Assembly (NCBI GenBank): GCA_020746105.1 | Contig: CM036624.1 | Coordinates: forward strand, 24,202,084-24,266,083 | Direction of reading: 5' to 3' | Source: Trogon surrucura | Lineage: Eukaryota > Chordata > Aves > Trogoniformes > Trogonidae | Length of the DNA: 64,000 nucleotides | Shown: positions 38,601-50,600 of the stretch, piece by piece | Layout of the letters: each line of letters starts with the position of its first letter | Numbering within the stretch: the first letter of the stretch is position 1 | The notes under the pieces: model-generated | Told to the model about the DNA's origin: nothing | Seen by the model: the letters and a program-made list of their open reading frames with translations, nothing else | Database searches by the model: none | Made by a program: the position numbers and the translations under genes

Positions 38601-41600
38601 CGATATTAATATGCAGTGCAATAAGCAAGCCACATCCATTAGCCACAGAACCCCTCAAATTCTCCACGAACTATGGAGAAATTGTCAGGTACAGCCCATC
38701 TGATTGTGGATCACACTATGTAAACAGATCTAGTTAGCATTTTTAGGTCAAGTATTACCTTAAGGACAAGTACTTGCTCTCAAAGGAGAGAGGTGCAAAC
38801 ATTAAGGAGTGGTTGGGGTACTCCATCAGACCAGTACAAAGTACTTTAGCAATGGAGGGATTACCAGGATTACCACTATTTTACACAAGAGCTGAGGTAA
38901 GGCATACAAGTGCTCTGGGACTCAGCAACCTTCTAAAGGGGGGAATAAGGCACAGAACAAGCACTTGAGAAACGTGACATTTACACATCTTGCCCACCTG
39001 GAAGCTTACAGCAGGTTGAAGTGACCCACAGAAGGTAGCAAACTAAATACAGGAAGGCTAAAATACCAAGACTGAGGGACTGGGAAGGATGCTCAGGTGT
39101 ACAGATGCATTCACCTTGGAGACTAAGCAACGAGGGACTCTCAGCTGGAAACAAGACAGAGAAAGGCATCGAACTGAGCTCCTGCTAAGTGGAAGGAAGA
39201 TTAAGAATTTTATTACAGCAAAGACTCCCTATATTCTTACCACAGACTGCTCCTGCATCCAAGCTGAAGTTTGTTTTAGCCTGCCAGGGTAAAATGAATA
39301 AATTCTGACTCATCAACATGAAAACAGGGAAGATTATTCTGGTTACTAGATCATTCTTCCAAAAGGCCTAAATATGCCAGCAACATCTTCTACTACCCAC
39401 AGTCTCTTAAGGGAGGTCACACTTGCATTGTTCAGCTCAAATCCTTTTGCTGAATTTGAGTAGATCAGTTTATAACCTCTGACTAATGATCTTAAACACA
39501 GCCTGAACCTCCTGGCATGAAAAAAATGGAAAGTTTCCTCGCCTCCTGAAGGTCTCATTATATTTTGTCTGGAAAAGAGGGCACAGCTGGCTACTAGGTG
39601 AGACTCTACAGCAAGACTTTTAAGCTCTGTCACCAGCTTTGCTACTATCTTTGTAACATTAGAGAAGATGCTTCTCCATGCTTCAGTTTCCACACACATG
39701 TCAAACAAAGATTCTGGGGAATTTTGTTGTAGAGTTTGATGTTCATAAAACTGTATTAAGAAGCGCAACTGAGTTTTCCTCCTCTGTTTGGAGCTTTCTA
39801 CCAGGAAGTTACCAGACACAAGCAAAGTCATTGCGTTCACAGACACCTGCTGCTGAGGCAGGAAAACTGAAAAGCATCTAAGTAGATTTTGAGGACAGGA
39901 CCTCACACTGGAGAACATGCTTCTAGTGTTGCACGTAATTAAGGAAGGGAACAAATGAGAGAAGCATATAGCTACTGCCCCAATGCTCTTTCCTGGACAA
40001 GTAACGTAAGCTGGATGAAGGCTGGTCTACAACATTTCCTGCTCAAGCAGAAACACATCTTGATTCTGCAGAGACAAAAAGCCAACAGCGGGACCGCAGC
40101 CTTCTCCTGGAACTTTTACACGCTTAAATATAGTCCCACTTTTCAGGCAGCTGCCCTAATTGTACATGACATGACATCCAACACAAATGGGCACCCAAGG
40201 ATAACTGTAGTTTGTTACAGCTTATAAGGCTTAACCAAGTCTCACTATGCATATGCTAAGTCATGCTGTTCTTTTCTCTTCATAAGACATTAACGAATGG
40301 ATACAAGCACTACTTGGGAAGAGGGCAAGACGGAGGCGGGGGAAAAAAAAAGGAAACTTCAGAGTTAAGTAGTCCCTGCATGTTTCTCCTTCTTCAAGTC
40401 TTCAAGAGTATTGCAATCTATCAGACAGATCCTTGTCATGTTGATCTTTCTCAGAAAGTATCCTTTCCTGAAAATGCCCTGCTTAGCATTTTAACATTTT
40501 CAAAGTTTGTCTCTCTTCTGCGTTATTTTTGACGCAACTGACCTGCTGAAGGAAAATCAACCCAGAGGAGCAGCGGTGACTAGCTCGCTACTGTGCCCAG
40601 AGGAAGGCTTTTAGGTGGAGGAGCTGGAGGGGAGAAGAGGAGGAGAGAGCGGGTGGAAAGAACTTAGCTACAATTCTCCAATTCTTTCATATCTAAAGAG
40701 GACAGCAATCTCTGTTCTATCAGACCACGCGGTTCTTGCTTTAAATGGTACTTGCTGCTAGCTTGCTTTCCCTGTCTCTGTCTCCCTCCCTTTGAAGCAG
40801 ACTGGACAGCTTCCTCAAGCTGGCGTTATCACTCCCTCTAACCACTCTTGGCAGGCAATCTAATTCCCCCTGAAAAGGTCACCGCCATTTTAACTGCCTT
40901 TCAATCACATTAAGCACGCTGCCGCTCGTGCTCAGAGCGCTGCGCCTGCAGCTCTCCTGACTGAGGTGCGATCGATAAACTGACATCCCGTCCCCCCACC
41001 CGATCTCCCCAACCACCCCGCGCGCCGCTCGCCTCCTTCCCCTCTCCAGGACAAGTCGCCTTTCCCGGAACTGGCGGCGAGAGACCAACTCACAAAATCC
41101 TCTCCTAAAATCTGAAGCGGCAGAAGGGAGCCACTAGCCTGGCATTTACAAATCGTTGTCCCATCTGCTAAGAAACAGAAGGGTGCAAGCATCCCCCCTG
41201 CCTTCCTTAGACCTACAGAGGCAGCAACTTCACAGGGCAGTTTGCTTAGGCACCGGTCCAGACACCTTTGAAGCTGTGTTACAAAGAACAAGCCTCCCTC
41301 AAGCTTCCCTCAATGCAATCATTACCGTTATCTCTCCCCCCGCGCTTCTTTTTTTTTTGCAGTTACGAGTTATGTGTTCCACTCATCGATCCCTGTGTAA
41401 GACACTGTTTTAAGTCCTCTTGCCTTTTGACTGTGCTAAGCCGTTTAAGAGATGACAGCGGCTTCTATCAGTGCGAAGCTGATGTGATTCTTTTCAGATA
41501 AAGCACTTTTTTTTCACTCCCCCCCTCCCTTTCCCTTCTTTCAAGTAAGAGACATACACACAAAAAGAGACACTGAATCTTTCAAAGAAAAAAAACCCTT

Positions 41601-44600
41601 TTGAACTTCCCTCAGGAATTCTTTAAAGGGATAACCTTACAGTGTAAACACTGAGGGTAATGTGCATCCATTCTGGAGAGGAATAGAAGAATCGCTACAA
41701 ATGTGCTGAGCGTTAAAAACCAAACCAAACCAAAAAAATACATCAGAGAAGAAGTCACTCGATGCTTTCACTTGCGAAGCTTTGTTGGCTTCCTAAACAC
41801 AGAAACTCATTAGACAAAGATGGCATGAAATAATCCCCTGCAACAAAGAGCTTCAGAGAGGCATGATTCAGAGACATAGGGATAGATGCTTGCCGAATGT
41901 TCAGGTATTTAAAGAGAAATTTTAGTTTTGTGACACTGTACTGAGAAATGGAAATATTTGATTATTCTAACTGTATTGCTTTTCACTTCGAAGTACTAGC
42001 TTGATTTAAACAGTGCCTGGTCTTCATGCTGGTAGCCTTCTGCACCTATCTCAAACAGAAGCAAGAACTCTCCTACTACAAATCCCTACTTCAAGCAGAA
42101 CCTCTGCTAAAACCAGGTAGTTCCAAATCCTACGTAACTGCCAGTAATCTTCATTTACACACTGCGTTCTTCCAGTTTTGGGTAAGCAAATTAAGTGATA
42201 GCAAATGATGCTTTAAGAGACCAGGGGAACAGTTAGAAGTACAAAGTATTTCCTGACTGAATGCCAAACCCAACAACCTAAGAGAAAACATGCCGATCCC
42301 TGTACCTCTCAGTTACGTCATATTCCTACTTGCTGCCATCTCCTGTTCTTCCCACCTGCTGCCTCGAAGTATGCCAGACCACGGCAGGCAAGAAGGTGTG
42401 CTTTGGCTCTGCTGCACTGGACCTGACTGGGATTTGCAGCTGTAACACTAACACAGAAAAAAGAATTTCCACCCTCCAGGACAGCTCCTCAGGTGAGAGG
42501 AGCGAATTTTCCCTGCAAGCGCTTTGGAAGCAAGAAAAAGTCATCCTATGAACCACACAAGCAAGAGTCTCAGCCTGTGACTGCTCCTAAGTATTAGACT
42601 ACCTTCCAGAAAATCTGAACAGGGCTGTTCACTTCCCTGAGTTTTCAGTTTTCAGAAAGAAAAACCTCAGGATCTCCCAAACTGAGAACCTGGCAGGATC
42701 TTTCATATAATCAGCACAGACTTTTCCTCACCTTGAGAGCGATTTGAACTTTGTCCATTACCGAAAAATGATATAAAGAAGTCGGGACCCATGTTAAGTT
42801 TGAGTTGCTTCTGTAATGCTGCCCAACAGTCTGACCGACTCCTGCAATACACGCTGGCCACAGCGTCCTGCTCCCCCTTTGCCCAGCAGTGACATCTCCT
42901 CAAAGCAATGCACCATTAAAACTGAAATTAATGAGACACACGGACATCTACTTTCCCCTCCGGTTTTATGTATTTCCCCATGTCATTTCTTTAGACACTG
43001 GTGACATCCCCGTAGCCTGGCAAAGGCTGTCTGGCATTATAAAAGGCCTTCGATTTCCACATCGCTGCTACTTCTCAGCAAAGGGAACGGAGCCAAACAC
43101 AAAGCCTCGGGTGACGAGGGTTAACGAGGGCCTTGCCAACTCCCGACAAAGCAGTTTTAAGCATTGGAAAGCATTTCCAAAGCGTTGTGCTGTGCTTCAG
43201 GGCTGTAAATTAAGCATTCTGCCCCTAAAAGAAGGCAAGAGCCAACACGGGTGGAGAAAGAAAAAAGACAAGTAACGACTGTACTACATAAACACAGCCT
43301 GAGACCTTGCACGGTCCTGTCAGGCCTCTACCTGGAATCGTGTACAGATGCAACTCTTCTCACGGGCACAAAAAATTTAAGGTCAGTAAGGCTACGGGCA
43401 CAGGAAGCAACAGTGCAAGCTTCACTGCGTAGCCGTTAAAATCCAAAGCAGCTGTTCCTTCACTTCTATGTTCCTCATCACCTGCTCTGCCACAACCCAG
43501 CTACAATTTAATTTCAGAAGGTAAGAGCAGATCAGGAATGCCAGGTTGTCACTAAGTATGCAGCTGGCTTTTAAGTCCAACTCCCTTACATAGGAGCCTT
43601 TCCCCTGGAGATATTTTAAATTAAAATCCAAGCTGATACAGGAAGAGATCACATCCTGTCCTCTTTCTTGGAGTGAGCCAGCGTTCCTCCTCCTCCTCAT
43701 TAGGCATGCGCCACGCGGATTGCTCGAGAGACTCTCCTTAGTGCCAGAGGTTCATGCCAATGAACAGTTTAGTAAATCCTCCTCTTCGAGGCCAAAGGCC
43801 TGAGTGTAAGAAAGGGGCCAGGTTTCTAGCTAAAATTACATTCACCAATAAAGCTCACGAGAGGTCAAATTTTGCCATAACTCACTCTCTCCTCAGTAAC
43901 TGATTTCCCCGTCACCAGGGAAGGAGCAAAAGAAGGAGGAAAAATAAAATGTGTTTGTCTGGGAGCCCTAAGGGCTTGCAGTGCTGTAGGTGTAGAGCAG
44001 GTTCCTGGATTCTCATTTATCAACCTTAAAAGGGATGGAGTGATAAATGCACAACTGGCCCTTTAATATTTTATGCAGGTGCTACAGTGACTTAGCTGTC
44101 ACCTTCAATACATCACCAGAGGCCGATACACCAGCTTTCGTCACTCCAGGCTGGGAATTTTTACAATTTCATTTCTATTTCCCTCTCTTCACCTATTTCC
44201 ATGTATTTCTTACTATGTGTAACATATAAGAAACTATTTTCCCCAAACGATATCCCCATTCTACCCACTCCTACTCATTCCCTCTTCTGCCACATTTTTT
44301 GAGCAAGAAATAATGCCACACTTTGGTTCAAGATTTGCACAAATTTTGACTCTTTACCACTCAAGAGAGGCAGAAATCTGAAATCACTTTACATTCTGGC
44401 ACAGGTCGATGGTCCCACCCTTTGTGAAAGGCAAATTTCCAAGTTCTCCCTTTAAAGGTAGGCAATGATCAACCTCCACAGCAGAACAATTTACAAGGGC
44501 CAAAAAACACTGTCGCACCTCGAAATCCTCCCTCCAGGAGAGTGGTAGCCCGTATTCTCTTCTGCCCACACCATTCGTACTCTTCAAAGCGGTTGCCGTT

Positions 44601-47600
44601 CTCATTCTCGATGTCCACAGAGTCATCCTCAGTCATGCACGAACCTTCTCTCTGCACAGGGTAAAGCAGGGGCAGAGTGTTGAGACGCATGACGTAGCTC
44701 TTTGGGGTTAATAACTCAGGGTAGGATGGAGGAGAAAAGCTGGGCTGTTCCCAGGACAGCTAAATATAGAGCAGACAGCAGCATCTACTCCCACCCCCAT
44801 TCCCTGTGATCTAAATCTAGAAGTAAACGGGTGCTGGAAGAACTTGACAACCTTAAGATCTAAACAAGTTGCGAGATCCATCATTTTTACACAAGGAAAT
44901 TTAAGCTCTGGTTCCTACAACAACCCTGGTGTGCTTTTCAACATGCATCCCCCTGCCTTGCATGCACAACTCCCCTGTCATGTAAACCACAGATTCCTTT
45001 GACCCGCAGCAGGAATGTTCTAGAGCATGTTTTTGGAGCACACTGATCAAAAGACACCTCTCTTTACACCATGCACCTCTTGAGGCAACAAGAATGAATT
45101 TGTTATCATCTCTATTGTGGGCTTTTCCTGAGCAACAAGCACAGGAAGCCCTATGACAAAACTCTCTCCCTCCCCTGGGGCTTGTTCCACCTTCCTCCTT
45201 GCTGTCTTCGCGATGAACAGCAAGAGCTTGGCTCTGCTCAAACACACTTTCTGGAGTATGATGGTCATGCAACATTTACAAATGCCAGCCTGTTACAGAA
45301 GAACCCAACAAAAATAATTCTAATGGTGTCAAAGGCAGAGATCAGAAAGAACTCTTCCTGCTGTGCTACACAGGAAGCTACAAAAGGCTTCACAAACTTC
45401 AATAGCTTTACACTCTACAACTTAAGACTTCAATAATAGCCAAAGGGTGCATGAAGTAAAAAAGGTACTAATGCAACACAAGTGAAAAATCCAGAGAAAT
45501 CCATCTTTCATGACAAAAACAAGTAACTACAGATCTTAGGGAGACAGTTAGCATTGCCTGCAAGCTCAGCAATGTTAGTTTTTGCCCCATGTTAGGTTAA
45601 CTGCAGACAAAGCTGGAAGTAGGGGGAAGGGAATGGCAGCCGGCGATCCTGCTGCGCCTCTACCTTTGCAAGGCATTGTTCCACATGCCTACTCATCTCC
45701 TCCTCGGATCCTGACAGAGGTCGGCTGCAGAGAGGACATACCTGCCCTTCGTCTTGCTTCCGCCGTTTCATTTTTCCAATCCGTGCTGCGTGGAGAAACC
45801 AGGAAGAAAGAAACAAAAAAAAAAAAGTCAAGTTTGTAGAGCCACTCCTCTCTCTATTTGTTCAGCTCCAAATAATAAACCCTTGGCAGAAATGGTAAGA
45901 TTTCACACCACAAAACCCATCTGGAATTCCCTATTCCGACCTCCATAAACACTACGGAGACTGTTACTTAGCACTTTCCAGATTAAATCTGTAGCCCGTG
46001 GCCGAGTACAGCCTGATTTAAGAAAGGCAGCCATGCACAGAGGTTTACACAGAGCCATTAGTAAATAGGAGAGGGAACACCTGGTGCACATCCCCAGGAA
46101 AGTTATTCAAATGGTGACACACTTTCTCTTGAAAGCCTGAAATTGTTTTCAGAGTTCAGTTATCAAGCCACTGAATCCTGTTCTGTATTTTGCCTTCTAC
46201 ATCCAAGATCCATTCACTAACACATCAATTCCCCATCCAAGAACTTGCTTAGAGCGTAGAATGATGATGTAGCACCCAAAAAGCCTTGCACAAGGTATAT
46301 AACAGTCACTCCCAGGAGCACAGGGTCCTCTGTACACCCTGAATAATTCTTCCCAAGAACAGCACGAACAAGTCAAAGCAGCATTTTAGTAGCAGGTAAC
46401 ATTTATGGAAATGCAGTACCTCTCCTAAATAGCTTTGGGCTCCCTGTTATTTTTATTTCACTGTTTTCACGTAGAGAAAAACTGGGAGCTACGCTGTCTT
46501 CTTGAGGGCACGCTCCGGGAAGCAAACATGTTAGAAATCATGACTATCAGAAAGAGCAGCCAAGGTAGCCTGTTGCTTAATCCAATCTCTGGTTAATTTG
46601 AGGCATCATTTAATGTGATCAAAACATCTGGAACCAAATCATTTGCATTAAAAAAAACTTCTGTCCTTTATTACGATGGCTTTAGGCAGGTATTACTGAA
46701 TAACTCAATCACTGGCTGCAGGAAAGTTGCTGTTTAATTAATAAGGAAGGTCAAAATTCTGAATGAGAGACAAGGAAAAGCCCAAGGAAAACCCATGTGA
46801 TAATGAGAGATGACACCACCAAACAAATGCGTTAGAAATCATTGCTGACATTGTGAGCGCTGCAGAATGTTCCGAAAGCCTTCATGCCTGAACACCGTGG
46901 GACCTACAGCTCCCTGCAGCCAGCAAGCCAGAGAAAGCTGCCGGAATGCCAGCAAGAGAAGGACCAGGGTACAAGAAAGCTTCTGTAAATCCTCAGAAAA
47001 AGCGCATCAGTTTAGCACGTGCACATCACCAAGTGAATTATAAAGTTTCATCCGAACGCACCAACACAGACTGGAAATGCCCCTTCTCAAGGCTTTCTGG
47101 TTGGCTTCGCTGGACCTGGGACTCTCTGGGTTAGGATACACTTTCCCACAACCCAGAATTAGGAGTATTCATCATCCCTTACGCTCTTCTAATGCTCAAG
47201 GATTAAGGCAGCTTCAAAATATTCCCTGGATATTGTTTTTCCCCCGCTGAACGATACAGATTTGTTGGAAAACTCCCTGCAAAATAAATCTCCACTCCTG
47301 GCTTCACGAAAAGGATTCTGCAAATGTGATGTTCCTAGAACAAGACACCAAAACAAGCATTTTCCATACCTGGTACTTTGAATAACAGAGACTCTTGAGT
47401 AAACGCACATCACTTGCATCATTCGTCTAAATTTTACTGCTGAAGCTCCACAACCCTCCCTTGTGTTGAGTACACCACACGGACAGCTCCACAGCCCACC
47501 TGTCTCTCCACACACTTCAGGTACTTCCAACATTCCTAGTGGGATATTTTAATAGTTTCCCTTCTAATTAGTTTGCTTAAATCTGTTACTTCACCTACAT

Positions 47601-50600
47601 TGTCAGCTTCTACTCCAGAAGGCAAACCACCTGACTTCCAGTCAATACAGAAGCAAGCATCATGAAATGTTAATGCTGATTTCCTTGTGCCCAGGTGAAT
47701 TACATTCCATTTTTATTTAAAACAACGACCCCCAACATATCTTCTGTGTTTTCTCTCCCCTTCTTGACTCCCAAAATGCTATCCCTCCTTCCCTTTTATC
47801 GTCATTCAGCCCTGTTATAGAAGTAGCCAGAATTAAGCCAGGCTTCTTCTGGTTCGTACTTCAGGACACGAGAGACTTCTGAGGTTCTGGTTTAATGAAT
47901 ACCTACATCCTCCAGTGTGGGTTTTTTGTAGAAGTTTAGGATGTTCTTTCTTTGCCTCACTAGCTCTGTAGAGCCAGCATAAAAGAGGGGAGGAGGCTGG
48001 AGTCAGACAGAACTTGAGCATTCTCCAGCAAATACCTTTTTGACCAGAGCCAAACACAGGAACAAAGACTTCTCTATCCTGATCACAGACACATCTTTCT
48101 CTCACCTCAATCTGGTTTTCAACAGGGAAACGTAAGGAAGGAGCAGTTTAATTATTCTGGTAAGACTCCCTGTGACCAATCAATTCAGCTAAGTTGGTCT
48201 GCCTGGCAAGTTTATTAGTATTTTTAACTTTTTTACTGCCATCACCCAATCCACGCAGTGTAACAGAGACAAAAGGAAGACAGCCTGGTTTAGGTCTTGC
48301 ACCAATAAATTTTTGAGACCACTTTGCCAGAACAAGCACCTGATCTGCTGTTGAAATGTTAGGGCAGAGCTTGGAACAGAACCTCATTCTGGTCCAGCTC
48401 TGCACAAGACTCAGCAGACAGCCCCTATTCTTGGCTCATTTCGTTCCGCTGAGAAGCAACCCTCGAAGTTCCAGTGCCACAAGTGAAAAGCCACTGGAAG
48501 AAAGAGGTGTCGAAAACAAATCCCCCTGCCATTTTCATTCTGTGGTCATTAGCAGCGGCAGCGTTGTGCCCACGGAGACTCAGGGTGCCCCTGGTGACAG
48601 CAGAAACTGAAAGGGAATGTTGCAGCCTAGAAAGCACATCCCAAGCCGCGCTGTCCCTACCCGACACGACACGCAGCCCGGCTATCACTTCCAATCAGAG
48701 CAGAAGGGACAGAGCGGCCCCAAAGGCAGGGGGTGATTGTGACGCTGTCCCGAAGGGGAGCAGCTCAAAAGAACACGCAAGTGAGACCACAGGATTGTTA
48801 ATTAGTGTTGATAGATGCAATCATTTCTAATTAGCTCACTAATCCCTCTCCCCCTCGCTCCTGTGGCAGGAGCATGGGAGAGGGGAGGGAGGAAAAAAGA
48901 AAAGCCATCCCCTCCTGTAATTCAGGAAGATAAAACTACAGCCAGTGGAGAACTGGATGCAAGAAGAGTACAGAGCTCAGGGAAGGAGGTTTTTGCACTA
49001 GGCTGACCCATTCTTATCTCTGGCTGAACAAAGACTCCTTAGTTATTATTCCAGCCCTCTGCCAGGAGGTGAGGAGCTCACTAATTTTTATTAGCATTAA
49101 TAATTATTATGAGGCCATCAGAGGGCTTCCAGCACCTTTGAGGTCCCACTTTTAACAGATGTACATTACCTTACACATGGCCCCTGCTTGCACGTGCATG
49201 TTCTCCCTCAGGTTACACTAAACCATTGGGCACCTTGGGAGCTTAAGTCACCACAGCCATGGAATGAGAAAGCAGAACATGGAGGCCAGCAAGAATCAGG
49301 ACCCTCCACAGGGGCCGGGGTCTCTGCTATGATTTCTGACTTAACTTTGGAGCTGTGCTGGCTAAGGGAGTTGCTCTTCCCTTTCGGGGTCTTTTGGGAC
49401 TATGCAAGAGAAGAAGCTGCTGCCTAGATGAGCCAAATTGCACTTGACAAAGCCTCTGCTTCTGAGGGGACACCTGTCCCCACCTTCCCATGAGTGTGGA
49501 GAGAAGGAGCCAGTCTTTATGGGCGAAAGAAACTGGTGATCTTTTCTCACAACAGGCTCTCCCCATCAAGGCTAAACCTTACTAATGCTTAAAGATCACA
49601 TTATTTTCTGGTCCAGAAAAACTTCCTGAGAGAAAAGGGAATGGATTTTAGATTTCAATGGTGTTCCCCTCCCCAGGTAAAAATCCACCTTCAAGATGGG
49701 GCAGTAATGACCTCAGAAGTGCTCTTACACAGTGATCTGACACACCTAGCAGTGGACACTACACAAACCTCTACTGCAGCATCAAAGGAGATGATTAAGT
49801 TACTAGCAACCTCTCTCATGATTCCCTCCACCAGTTTGAGTGGTCCCTCGAGTCTCATGCAGACATCATTAGCAGCTCCTGCAATGGCAGGCCAATCAAA
49901 TTAAGTGGAAACATTTTTGTCTCCTTTCCAGCAAAAATCATCCGGCTTTATTCCTCCCCCATCCATTAGCCACAAAAGCACACAACAAGCTGGTGGTGGC
50001 TCAACAACAAACTGCACAGTGACCGTCTCCACGGAGGTCTGCCCAGGGAGGCTTATGGTCACCATCAAAACAGGAATCGGCTTCTCAGGTGCAAAATGAG
50101 CTTCACAAGAATCCATTTACAACTCTGAGAATGCCAACTCTGCAAATACCCCTAAATTTGAATCAAAGATATTCAGGTATAGGAGTTAGGAGTTAGCACC
50201 TGCTCTCTGCAAACCTGCTAGAGGAGTCTTGATGAGTGGTTATACTTGTTTTTGTTAGGCCAATCCCAAAAAGCTTCTGGGAATGATCAACTTATCTAAC
50301 AGCCACCTGATCCAAGGGAACAAAGGCAGCAATGGCAGAGTACAAAAAGCCATCTCAAGGACAAGCTAAAGCAAGAAAACAGGTGGTGAAGAATGAACCT
50401 TTTTCAGACCTTATGTACAGTTCGCTGCTCATCTGCCTGAGAGAGAACATTCAGGGTTGAATTTGTGGAAACATCTCGGTGGGGCTTTCACGTTTGCAGG
50501 GCCAAACTTCCACACAGCCGATTTTCAGCGACTTTCAGTCTGACACTATTCCCCAAGACTGTCACATACTAACTTGCTGAATCCATGTTCTGACATGCTA

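Larger units (their letters stand above)
29482..44518 (-). other. RNF220 intron, 15.0 kb
   Basis: Bounded by CGAG|gtgcga and cttccag|GTT. It contains the CR1 fragment at 33292-33525, a T-run near 32493, and two short GC/CpG-richer patches at about 31330-31510 and 40915-41085. No additional RNF220 exon or antisense gene was recognised. Confidence 0.85.

Noticed and set aside
39346-39954. 202-codon minus-strand open frame
   Set aside because: Long for chance but with no recognised domain, and it would need to be an extra exon in a phase-consistent gene that has no gap there; left unannotated.
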